The notes under the pieces were generated by a model. It worked only from the letters and a program-made list of their open reading frames with translations. It was not told the DNA's origin and made no database searches. From assembly GCA_049999765.1 (NCBI GenBank), contig JBNGIQ010008488.1, forward strand, positions 1-41,887: a DNA stretch of 41,887 bases, written 5' to 3'. Within the stretch, counting starts at the first letter, position 1. Every line of letters begins with the position of its first letter. This DNA comes from Phaeoceros laevis (Eukaryota > Anthocerotophyta > Anthocerotopsida > Notothyladales). Below, one piece after another: positions 32,227 to 41,260 of the stretch. The translations under genes and the position numbers were made by a program.

Positions 32227-33988
32227 AGCTCGCATTCCTGCATATGCGGGATCTAAAAGTGGTGGGTCAAGACCACGTAGAGCTGTTGCCAACCAGTCAC
32301 AAGCCTCCACGTTTTGAGGCATCCGTGCCTCATCAAACGATCCCTCCTTCAAAAGGGAAGCATACTGCATAAAAGCAACAACAACGAAAAACATCCACAG
32401 GTGAGATGAAGGGCTCAATCGTAGAGTTCCAAGGGGTGACTCCTTCAGGGTATCCTCAAACCACATGAATACCTGAGATGGAATTCGCAACCTGTCTAGA
32501 AGCTTGTTGAGCTCCTCAACAAGTAGAGCATTGTTCTGGGCTTGCATTTCAAGCCTGTTGTTCCTTGCTTCAATCTGCATGGAGAACCCACATCAACATC
32601 GAATTTATCCTGTCTCAAGTGGTGATGCAGAGAACTTAGGACATGGGGATGAGTCAAACAATTAGTTCTTCGCAACATATACCGACTCTATATCCTCCCG
32701 CATATGCCTCAGTTTGACATTGAATATCCCAAGCCATTCATCCATGTCCTCAACACTTCATGTTGCCAGATCGAGTTGCTGAAGCACCTGAGCAAAGCAG
32801 AGGTTGCAAAATTTTAACCAGTACCCCAACTGTGATAAACTGATGGACCTTGATGCCACAAGAGAGTCAGTCACCCGAGCCATTTACAGCTCAGAGCTCC
32901 TAGCTCTACCCTGTCAAACTTAGCCTGAACACAAGATCCATACCTCCTCCACTAGTGGCTCACTTTCCAAGATAGCGTACACATTTGCCGCCTCTAACGC
33001 AGAGAGTTCACGTTTCAGACGCTCAGAAAATGCTTCTGCTTCATCAATCCCCATAACATACCTGGCAGCCAATCAGCAAATGTAACCATCCAAGTGAGGC
33101 TAAGCAGCTCTACACCATGAATAGGTTACTTGAGCAAACTGAAGGCAGGTATTGACTGGGCTACCAGAACCATAGTCCAATGTAAGGAAGAGGGTCTCGG
33201 TACGCACGTGCCAAGAAGGGCCTCCATGTCCTCTTCTTCTGCCTTCAACACCGGGTCTTTCTCCACAGTAACTCCATTTTCTTTCTGTGCTTCACCAACT
33301 TCGGCAGTCCCTGCCACTCTTGGACCCTCTATTGGTAATGCTTTGGCATTTTCCTGGTAAGGCAAAATCCCAGAGAATTATAAAGTTGCAGGATTTCTTT
33401 TGACCTACCAAGGTCAAGTAAGAATCAAGTCGAACCTGTGCCCACAGCGCCATTTCCACAACATCCATCACAATGATCTTCGGCAAGCGGCCAACGTTGT
33501 CTTTGCACAATTTCAGTACAGTTGTGAGGAAATGGTTCCTGTATGAAACATCAAACAGTGAGATGTGAAATGCTCACAGACATGCTGAAACCATTGATAC
33601 GCCTTCTATGATGTTAAGTTGCCGGTCATTATTGTGAAGGAGCTGCAATCACCTGTCGTCCACATTGCGCATTGTCCATTGAGCGGGTATAGTGGCCCGG
33701 CTCTTCAGGTTTTCAAAACCCTGCAAATGAAGTGCAGCTGACAAATAGACCAGGAAGACACACCCCATCTCTTTGAATAATTTTACAGCCGGGACTCATG
33801 ATCTCTATCAGACGTCAGGGTCCAGACTTCAGTCATATAACTATCTAGACGGTAAACTGTACTTCAAATTTGAATTCAAACCAGAGGGTACAGAGTAAGA
33901 ATGAGACCAGAACAAACGTGCAGCCGGAACTGTCGCTGGGAACTGACTCCACCTTACCCAGATGTTTAAGCTAGTATAATTTTGCTAT
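32227..33988 (-). pseudogene. SEC3: Exocyst SEC3 remnant: N-terminal third, disabled and truncated
   Basis: SEC3 marks exocytosis sites at the plasma membrane through an N-terminal PH-like domain and a coiled coil. On the minus strand eight spliced pieces follow plant SEC3 in order: 33908-33988 (LKHLGKVESVPSDSSGCTF), 33653-33720, 33436-33538 (LGRLPKIIVMDVVEMALWA on a slightly varied start), 33208-33353 (AEEEDMEALLG), 32944-33061 ([20 protein letters not shown]), 32683-32787 ([18 protein letters not shown]), 32473-32574 ([20 protein letters not shown]) and 32227-32364 ([19 protein letters not shown]). All splice sites and phases still fit. However, the codon at 32760-32758 is an in-frame TGA, a second stop (TAG, 33973-33971) lies in the first piece unless splicing starts after it, and the remaining roughly 500 residues of SEC3 are absent downstream. 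The true first exon lies on the other strand at 34506. Confidence 0.85.
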
Positions 33989-34505
33989 CTGCGAAACTTG
34001 GAAAAGCCAAGATGTAAGGTGCTGGTGAACACAGTAACAAAAGACTTTATCAAACTTCGAGCAGGCTTGTGGCTGAGGATCAGAGTGCAAGCCAAACCTC
34101 GAGACCGCTTGATCCTTGCTTCAGAATCTGTATCCTCACCTTGAACTTCTCTGTCTGTCCGTCTCTTCATCAAGCATTCTTTCCTAGGCGTCTTTCGTCA
34201 GTCTCTCCAACTGCTGCGTGTGCTTTGCAAGATCCCGCTACAGGTGTAATCTCTCTTTCCCGAAGGGCCGGTTCCCTGGTACCCCTAGATCAGGTCCGTC
34301 TAACTTCAGCTCTCTACTTCCCTTGTTGGCGCTTTCGGCCGCCCTCTTCCCCTCCCATCGAGACTTTTGCTACTCCCAGATCTTCCTCCCAGATCTTTCG
34401 AGGTGACAGGTTATATCGGAAGTGCAGGTTATATTGGTATCCCTTGGGCAGTCTGGTAACTTCGATGGCACATATCGTGCATTCTTGGGGTTTGGTTTAC
34501 TGAAG
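33989..34505. other. Breakpoint region between the two SEC3 parts
   Basis: No SEC3 coding sequence is found here on either strand. The plus strand is pyrimidine-rich from about 34120, as in plant leaders. One edge of the inversion should lie between about 33990 and 34100. Confidence 0.45.
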
Positions 34506-34677
34506 ATGGCGCAGTCTTCTGAAGATGCGGAGCTGGTCAAGAGCGTGGAAAACTTCTTCCGAGATGATGAAAACTCTGTGCTGGTGGCTTTCAGAGTCAC
34601 CAAATGCGAGGCTGCCTGGAGCGTGGCTGGGAGGCGAAACCGACTTACGTCGAAACCGCGCATTCTTGCTCTCACTG
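34506..34677 (+). pseudogene. SEC3: Inverted first coding exon of SEC3
   Basis: The plus-strand frame begins MAQSSEDAELVKSVENFFRD and runs through VAFRVTKCEAAW to KPRILALTG, matching the N-terminus of plant SEC3 (MAKSSADDEEL.. to KPRVLALS), then meets a GT donor at 34678. The rest of SEC3 sits 500 bases away on the opposite strand, so this exon cannot be spliced to it. A C/T-rich stretch upstream (34100-34420) looks like the original leader and promoter, which appears to have been inverted with the exon. The piece encoding the start of the PH-like domain (about 30 residues) is missing on both strands. It may still be transcribed. Confidence 0.8.
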
Positions 34678-34997
34678 GTCCGTGATTGAATTGTTCAGCT
34701 GCTATACGTAGTTGGATTGAGCCTGAGATGCAAGCTTGCAAGCAATCTGGATTTTAACAAAAGGTACCGGTTGTTCAAAAGGTTCCCCTTTCATGCATGT
34801 TCTTTTGTTTCCGAACTGTTTGGAGGCCTGATTCCAGCTTACTTTTGTGATCACATATTTAGGCACAAACAGATTTTGCTTGAGCTCTACGATAGATCTG
34901 CGGTGTGATGAGGCAGTGCAGATTCTTGGAAAAGCAATGCAGGGTTCTCTGACACAGCTTCAGATACCTTGCTTGCACTAGCTGGGTGAGCAAGACA

Positions 34998-35438
34998 ATG
35001 GCCATGGTACAGGAGTCAGGAGAGTCCGATGATCAGATATTCTTAGAAATTGTGCAGGAACGGGCCGTAAGGAAAGCTTGTCGCTTCGAATATGCTTTCA
35101 AGAGAGAATTAAAACGACTATTCCAGGTTACAACGGAGAAGAAAGCCGGGGTGAGTCTGGGTGACATGGAGGTAGACCTTTCTTTGACAGGAGTTGAACG
35201 AGAAATTGACAAGATGGATGTTGGGAACGAGGCAGACCATTTGAGGTATTTTATGTCCGATTGACAAGGTATCCTTTTTCGGAACGTCCAGAACTTTTCC
35301 TTCCTCTCATACTTGTGTACAGGAGCTAGGTTAGAACTACTTGTGCCATGACTGACTTATTTGATGGTGTTCAGGGGTCGGTATGAAGGTAGTCAATTGC
35401 TGGATGACCTATCTACAGACACAGACGAGAATCGCTAG
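34998..35438 (+). CDS. Small unknown acidic protein, 103 aa
   Basis: Exons 34998-35245 and 35375-35438 join in frame across a 129-base GT-AG intron. The product starts MAMVQESGESDDQIFLEIVQ, continues with a charged helical stretch ERAVRKACRFEYAFKRELKR and ends GRYEGSQLLDDLSTDTDENR before TAG. The codon pattern and the phase-matched intron argue for a real gene or the 3' part of one. I do not recognise the family. Upstream exons may exist: the ATG is preceded by an acceptor-like CAG at 35011-35013 (ggtacag) inside the proposed start region, so the start is unsure. Direct splicing from the inverted SEC3 exon would shift the frame. Confidence 0.5.
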
Positions 35439-35835
35439 GCTACCCAAAATCGTCGTAGGCGTAGCTCAAAAATGTGCTTGATTTTAGGCTGCCGCTATGA
35501 TGCGTGTGGAAATCCAAACCTACTTAGCTGGCAAGAATCACCACTGGTCACCAGGTAGAGCGTTATCATTTGACTCCATCTTGTGCGAACATCGGCGGCG
35601 GTACCGGTGCTGATCGCCCATGACCTCATTCTGCTGAGCTATTCTTGCAACATCACAATTTGCGCAAAATGGGCAATGGCTGATGAATCCTCACGAGTCT
35701 GGAAGCAAAGCTTGCTCAACGGCCGGCCGGATCGGACCAGCTCCATTGGCAAGATTTACGCGTGGAAGCCGGGCTGGTTACTTGGCATTCCCCGAAGCTG
35801 GATGTATACCAACTCAGCCAAAGGATTTCAAGACA

Positions 35836-35918
35836 CTGGCACACTGTACATGGCACACTGTACAGCTGCAGCCAGATTCATGACACACTGGCACACTGTA
35901 CAGCTGCAGCCAGATTCA
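35836..35918. repeat. 38-bp tandem repeat, two full units and a partial
   Basis: The unit begins tggcacactgtacagctgca at 35851 and again at 35889, each running about 30 identical bases into ccagattca; a shortened third copy (ctggcacactgtaca) starts at 35836. Near identity of the two full units suggests recent duplication. Confidence 0.85.
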
Positions 35919-36026
35919 TTGATCATCAGGAAATATTTCCATTATCAAAATGCATGCACTGGGATGTGCAGCTATGCCAAAAAGCGTTTACAAGCGTGCT
36001 ACCTACTGCATATGTATAGGATGCAG

Positions 36027-36177
36027 CTCTCACTGGCTCTCGATAGAAATGTGCCGAAACAGGTCGCAACTTGCAGCTTTACATGGCCGCAACTGCGACC
36101 TACTCCCGCACTAGATCGAGAGCCAGTGAGAGCCGGCGCTGACGCCGGCTCGGGGTGAGGCACATGGAAAACCAGCC
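36027..36177. mobile_element. Fold-back element sharing a terminus with the 26.9-kb MITE
   Basis: The right end CATGGAAAACCAGCC (36163-36177) is identical to the right terminal repeat of the MITE at 27283-27297, and the GC-rich run before it is similar. Leftward are nested perfect inverted repeats: CTCTCACTGGCTCTCGAT (36027-36044) with its complement at 36115-36132, enclosing AGGTCGCA/TGCGACCT (36061-36068 and 36094-36101), and then AGCCGGCG/CGCCGGCT just before the end (about 36131-36150). No matching left terminus was found, so the copy is truncated or its left end has diverged. Confidence 0.65.
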
Positions 36178-36409
36178 TTGAGAACCATGGTACTCACTCA
36201 GCGGAGAGGACGCGGTCATTATCATGTGGCCATGTAACTGCAGAGCCGTTTTATTAGTTTCTTGATTGAGCGCGCAACTTGAACCTTTCCTTGCAGGATT
36301 AGATGTTAGATTCTGGCAGTTGGACCTGCTCTCGAGAAAAGACTCGATAGAAGGGAACAGGTGCGGCGGCCTCGGCCCTTCCGCCACCTCCACCACAAGG
36401 GTCCTGGCT

Positions 36410-36454
36410 ATGGCGCCTGGCTATGGCGCTCTGGTTGCTGCAGGAGCGGTGTGA
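36410..36454 (+). promoter_or_regulatory. Upstream ORF in the leader of the FkbM-like gene
   Basis: An ATG at 36410 opens a 14-codon frame (MAPGYGALVAAGAV) ending at TGA 36452-36454, 23 bases before the main ATG. If the leader is transcribed through it, such a short uORF could lower translation of the main frame. Its existence is seen; its effect is inferred. Confidence 0.4.
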
Positions 36455-36477
36455 GGCCCTGGCTGACACTATCTGTG

Positions 36478-37542
36478 ATGGCAAACAAGGCCATAGCCAG
36501 GCTGAGCGCTATGGCGATCGCTGCGAAGCCGCGTGGAGCCAGATCCAAGCACCTCCTGGCGCTCTACCTGCTGCTGGCCATCCTGCTGTGTTACGTGGGT
36601 CTGGATTTCTTGGGCTGGCCAGGATTCTGGGGGCAACAACAGCAGGAGCAGATTTGGTTGCGTAATGCAGTGCAGGAATGGCCACTTGGAGGAGGAGAAT
36701 TCGAAGCTGAGGAGGTGTGCTCCACTCTGCAGGGGCACCACAATGCGGCTCTCACAAGGTGGAATAGGGCGGAGGGGGATCCCTGGCACCAGCTCAAGTG
36801 GATCGGGGAGCCGGCCTTCTGCCGGGTGCGAGGGCAGCTGATCGAGAAGCTGGATGATGGCAACAACTTCCGCCGCGGGTGGGCTCTGCGGCACGTCTGG
36901 GACGTGGAGGACCGGACGCACATCCTGCCCTGGCTCATGGGCAGCCGGGTGGATCTGAATGCGGCCCCGAGGCGGGTGTACCTCGATCTGGGGGCTAGGT
37001 ACTTCTGGAGCAGCGTGCAGTGGTTCGCCACCATGTACCCCTGCGACTTCACGGAGGTGCACGCCTTCGAGATGGAGGAAACGCTGTTGAAGAAGCCGGA
37101 GGGGTTCGACGAGGCGGGGAACTGGCGGCGATTCGAGGCTTGGATCACTGACTCTGTGCGAGTCAGGGAGAAGCCCGGGCTGCCGCAGTGGATGCTGGAC
37201 CGCATCAAGCTCTACAATAATTTTGTGGCTGACGCGGACGATGAGGCGCTGGGCGCCGTGAACATCACCAGGTTCATCAAAGAGGAGCTCAAGCTCCGGC
37301 CCAACGACACGGTAGTGGTGAAGATGGACATCGAATTCGCGGAGTGGCCTATTCTCAAGCGCTGGGCGGAGGATCCCGAGATGGTGGCAATTGTGGATGA
37401 GCTGTTTGTGGAGATCCATTATGCGCATCCAACCATGAAAAAATGGGGCTGGAACAGTTACAGGCCCCGCACCAGAGAGCAGGCTAAGCTCCTCCTGGCT
37501 GAGTTGCGCTGGCGGGGCATCTTTGCTCATTTCTGGCCTTGA
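36478..37542 (+). CDS. FkbM-type methyltransferase-like protein (DUF7870-like), type II membrane protein
   Basis: A single exon of 354 aa. A basic head precedes one membrane segment (HLLALYLLLAILLCYVGLDF, about 24-43), so the body should face the secretory lumen. The body follows a green-plant family related to FkbM methyltransferases: RVYLDLGARYFWSSVQWF (SAM-binding-like motif), YPCDFTEVHAFEME, VNITRFIKEELKL, DTVVVKMDIEFAEWPIL, then DELFVEIHYAHP and a terminal FAHFWP. In FkbM enzymes the acidic residue after strand beta-1 and the DIE motif serve cofactor binding; methyl transfer has not been shown for the plant proteins as far as I know, so activity is inferred. ATG 36478 is chosen because it precedes the anchor; the frame is open further upstream only through non-ATG codons. 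The 353-codon antisense frame is a shadow of its GC-rich codons. Confidence 0.87.
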   Translation: MANKAIARLSAMAIAAKPRGARSKHLLALYLLLAILLCYVGLDFLGWPGFWGQQQQEQIWLRNAVQEWPLGGGEFEAEEVCSTLQGHHNAALTRWNRAEGDPWHQLKWIGEPAFCRVRGQLIEKLDDGNNFRRGWALRHVWDVEDRTHILPWLMGSRVDLNAAPRRVYLDLGARYFWSSVQWFATMYPCDFTEVHAFEMEETLLKKPEGFDEAGNWRRFEAWITDSVRVREKPGLPQWMLDRIKLYNNFVADADDEALGAVNITRFIKEELKLRPNDTVVVKMDIEFAEWPILKRWAEDPEMVAIVDELFVEIHYAHPTMKKWGWNSYRPRTREQAKLLLAELRWRGIFAHFWP

Positions 37543-38084
37543 CAGTTTTTTTTAATTTCTTACTTGCGGGCTGTCTGCTTGCAATTGCTTGCTTGCTTCT
37601 GCCCTTACAAGTGGCCTTGTTCTTCGAACGTCCTCGTCTTTGAGTTCTAGTTCTACTTTAGTTTGTTCTAGGAGGGAGGAATCTTGAGAAGACTCGGTCC
37701 CGAAGGTGCTTTCAAGAAGTAACGTTGTGCTCATCACCCGTGGCTTCCGGCATAACGATCCTGAATATCCAAGACAATCTTGAAAACTAGCATAGAGAAG
37801 TAGCTAGCGCATATCAGCCTGGGTGCAAGGTTGTTGGTTACTACTTGCTGACATGTTGACAAGACCTTTGAATCGCGCCCACCAGCCAGGTCCGCGTGCC
37901 CAACAGGTCAGCTGTTCTATACGAGACCAGGGCTGACAGTCAAGGCTGTATACAAGGCAGGCAACCTGGCAGCAGGCTTGAAGCACTCATACGTGAGGGA
38001 CTGTCAATTTGTGATCTTTCTCCCGCCGCGCTAGCTGCGTTCACCGTGCTGGAGGTGCTGACTGTGAGACATTTGCGCAAAGGG
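37543..38084. other. Intergenic region right of the FkbM-like gene
   Basis: About 540 bases holding the FkbM-like 3' end (a T-run and GCTTGCTT words follow the stop). No coding exon or RNA gene is seen. Confidence 0.45.
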
Positions 38085-38225
38085 ATGGCGGCTTCGGTGA
38101 TCAAGCTTATGGCATGGCTTTTTCTTGTGGCAGCTGTGTTTGCTCTGCCTGCAGCATCATTCTATTTAGTTCTATCTGCACATGACTGTCCGCCGGGGCT
38201 GGCAGCTCGGTTGACCTGCTCATGA
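38085..38225 (+). CDS. Possible 46-aa single-span membrane peptide
   Basis: ATG at 38085 starts MAASVIKLMAWLFLVAAVFA, followed by LPAASFYLVLSAHDCPPGL and a stop at 38223-38225. The long hydrophobic run would span a membrane. The frame is open further upstream. It is short, has no recognised family and no clear promoter, so it may be chance or a leftover exon at the edge of the AT-rich island. Confidence 0.22.
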   Translation: MAASVIKLMAWLFLVAAVFALPAASFYLVLSAHDCPPGLAARLTCS

Positions 38226-39100
38226 ATAACTTTCCTGCCAAGTCACGATCGTGTATTTTAGGATCTTGATAGCTCTGCTTGCAAGAATTTTGGCCAGCGT
38301 GCACTTGTTCTCACGCGATCCAAATGTTCAAATTTCTCACAGATGAGATGCGGAAGTGCTGGAGCTGGCAGTTTCTTCACAAGGCTCATTGTTACTACTA
38401 AAAGTATGGGTGTGTGAGGCAGTTAGTAGTTCCAATGTCAAGACACTTTATCATTTGTTGAGCTTCATATGTTGGATAGCTCACTGGCCTACAAGATCAT
38501 ATCTGGCTCTCGGTTTCACATCTGCTAGTTCTTCAAACACTGTATTCTTTCATCCCAAGATTATTCACCTTATTTAAAGTTGGTAATTAAGATAGAAAGA
38601 ATAATACCTCCATCAAATAATTACAATATGAATCTGGGTTTCACCTCTACTAGTTCTTCAAACACTATATTCTTTCATCCCAAGATTATTAACCTTGTTT
38701 AAAGTTGATAATTGAGATAGAAAGAATAATGCTTCCATCAAATGATTACAATATGAAAGTTTATGTACGCTTAAATACAACTTATAAAAGCCTTTTACCA
38801 AAGTATCTGCAATTAGATAAAACTAAAAAATAAATTATAATTTTAACATCAGGTTGTCATGAAAAATTGAAAATGAACTTAAAAATTTTCATATAATTTT
38901 TTATAATATTATGCTATAATATTAAAGTCTAGAACTTAAAACAAAAAATCAGCAAACACAAAATAAGAAGTTGGACCAACCTTCTAAAGTATATAGATTG
39001 TTCCATAATTGAATTCAACAAAATATGTTACACTACATTCAAAAATTTGTAGTATACTGTAATGATATGTAGTAATCTGATATGATAACCTATAATACCA
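38226..39100. other. AT-rich intergenic region with a tandem duplication
   Basis: Composition becomes strongly AT-rich from about 38550. Apart from the 125-bp duplication (38512-38759) nothing structured is seen. The right part is the 3' flank of the minus-strand ciliary gene. Confidence 0.5.
38512..38759. repeat. 125-bp tandem duplication
   Basis: Unit 1 (38512-38636) and unit 2 (38637-38759) are near-identical: both run from ggtttcac through tagttcttcaaacact, ttctttcatcccaagatta and gatagaaagaataat to attacaatatgaa, with about ten scattered differences. No coding potential. It sits at the border of the AT-rich island. Confidence 0.9.
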
Positions 39101-41260
39101 TTAAATACACATAATAGTTTTTCTTTGGCCATGAAAAACCTCCTTGTCGAGGGACCTCAATAACTGAAGGCCTTGCAAAATAACAAAGAACTTTCCAATG
39201 CATTGTGATTTGTCGATTAAAGATTTGACATCCAACTCTAAAGATAGCTCATCTTTGGAATTAGCTTCAACAATGAGACGTAATAGATTAATCTGATAGA
39301 CCAATAAATAATTGGTATAATCATATGATCTTTGTTCTAAACTGTCCTGAATTATGCAAAGTTAGGTTTCGGGCAAAAAAAAAGGTTCACCTCACAAGTC
39401 CCAATTTTATATTGTTGGTCAAGAGTGTCATTTTTTCCCATAATTTGAAAATGCAAAAATGCAGAATACTCTGACTCCAAAATAGTTTTCAAAGCTTCTC
39501 GAGCTTCATAATGGTTTTCCTTGTCTACCGCAAAAGCTGAACTCATACAACGACGTGTTTAAAATATATATACATTCTTATAATCTAGGTATTGTTTTCT
39601 ATAAACTTCAACCGGATATTCTACAAGAATATATATATGCGGAATACAAAAAATCATACACTAACCTCTTGTGTAGGAATAGAAGATAGTACTTTGTATG
39701 TTTTCAACGCTTGGTGTGCACTGATCTACCTTATTGCAAAATCTTCCAAGAAAATCAAATTGGACATATACATTCTGTACACACGGATCCACAAATTCCG
39801 CTTCAAGTTGTAGGCAACGAATACTTAGGACAATGTGAACATCCTTCAAAGGTGCATGATCAGCAGTAGGTTCCATTGCGATAGTTGATTCTAACTTTTT
39901 TACGGATATTATGTCTTGTTCTTCCTTAACAGTACCACACTCATCTGGGATGTTGTCAATGAAACATCCAATGAATAGAGACCATGAAATTTCAAAAGTA
40001 GAGGACTAGCTATAAAAATCAGAAAAGTTATGAATTATCAAATGGCAAACATGTGTACCTTCAATGTTTGTCCTTTCACAGGTTCTTTCACTTTCCAGAG
40101 TTCGATCACTTTCTAAAGTTCGACAACTTTCAAGAGTTCGATCACTCTCCAAAGGTAGGTCTTTTTCAAAATGTACATCATGATTCAACTTTGTATCCTC
40201 TTGAACTTTATCCTATATAGAAAACTAACCTAAGTTAGGTAACATAATATGTAGTCACAAATAAGACTAAAAGCTAACATTGATAATAACATTGCAAATT
40301 TTGAAGTTCAATATCTACCTCTACGCAAGTTCTTTGCTCCAAGTCATTTGTTTTTAATTCATCTTGATTTGAAAGCACACTTGTTTCAGTTGTAAAAGAG
40401 AGTCTTTTGCACTGTGAACTTTGTCCTTCACCTGTTGCATGATTTTCACTCATTTGTGAAGAAATAGGAAGAGTGGATTTCTTCCTTTCGCTTTTGGAAT
40501 CATCTTTTTGTTTTGTTGTCATTTCCTTTTTTGGGGGTGTTGTACTTGCATCTTTGGAAAGTGATCTTTTATTTACATGTGCTTTAGTTTTATTTTTGGT
40601 TTCATCAACTTCCATAGGTATAACATCATCTTTAGGGAGACTTCGATCTTCTCCTTCTTGTTGTAGTAATGGAGTATTACTTTGCTCCCAATATTTTCTT
40701 TGGTGAGATAACATATGTCTAACTTTACTAGATCCTGACTTTGGAGTACTTAGAGCTGACTTGGGAGATTTAGGAGTACTTAAGTTTGACTTGGAAGAAG
40801 TGGTTGCACTATATTGAGCTCCTTCAGGTCTGATAGCATCTTTGTAAGACTGCAAATACACAAACACAAAATACTTCACTCCTCATTGACTTTGCTTTTA
40901 GAATTAGTCATTTTTATGAGAACGTTGGAATCCCTCAATTCAACTTACAAAATTAAGGTCATTACAGTCCATATTTGTTTCTTGCAACTTTAGCAATGCT
41001 CTTTCATGATTCACTTTGAGGGAGTTTAGCTCTTCCATAGACTTCTGATACAGTATGTTAAGGTTGTCCATCTTTGCCCAAGATGCAAGCAGTTGGTTTT
41101 TTACATCAAGTTCAGAAATGTTCTCAACTAAATTTTCTGCAACTTCCTGGGGATGATCTTGGTTCTTGTAAACATCATACGTGTCATCCTTATGACATCC
41201 GTAATGATTCTCATTTTGCTTATCTATCCTTTGAATACTGTACATTGCATTTATTTTAAC
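39101..41260 (-). CDS. RPGRIP1L: RPGRIP1L-like ciliary transition-zone protein, C-terminal part (5' end probably off the window)
   Basis: Six exons on the minus strand: 40949-41260, 40319-40849, 40059-40212, 39666-39944, 39391-39536, 39101-39292, with introns of 98-129 bases and all phases matching; 537 residues to a TAA at 39103-39101. The first is coiled-coil-like (MDNLNILYQKSMEELNSLKV). Then comes a low-complexity linker (STPKSPKSALSTPKS; hexamers LESDRT repeated) and a C2 domain as in the RPGRIP1/RPGRIP1L C-terminus: DVHIVLSIRCLQLEAEF, QNVYVQFDFLGRF, TPSVENIQSTIFYSYT, FAVDKENHYEAREALKTILE (closest to animal HIDPENNYALREALKNILE), then LSLELDVKSLIDKSQCIGKF. RPGRIP1L organises the gate between flagellum and cytoplasm. 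No other exon is seen up to the window edge, so the N-terminal coiled coils should lie beyond it, or this is a fragment. Confidence 0.75.

Larger units (their letters stand above)
35439..36477. other. Non-coding region with tandem and fold-back repeats
   Basis: Between the 103-aa gene and the FkbM-like gene. It contains a 38-bp tandem repeat (35836-35918) and a fold-back element ending at 36177; the frames across these repeats are not genes. The last 300 bases are the leader of the FkbM-like gene, including a short uORF. Confidence 0.55.

Noticed and set aside
34506-35438. A chimeric gene made by splicing the SEC3 exon straight to the 103-aa gene
   Set aside because: The donor at 34677 is phase 1 and the natural acceptor near 35013 needs phase 0; the intermediate exons I tried gave stops or wrong phase. 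Kept only as a hypothesis needing cDNA.
35765-35785. ggctggtt as a left end for the fold-back element
   Set aside because: Only eight bases match the terminal repeat before it diverges; expected by chance in this composition.
36469-37530. 353-codon open frame on the minus strand
   Set aside because: It lies entirely opposite the conserved FkbM-like exon; it is Leu/Pro/Arg-rich shadow coding from GC-rich codons.
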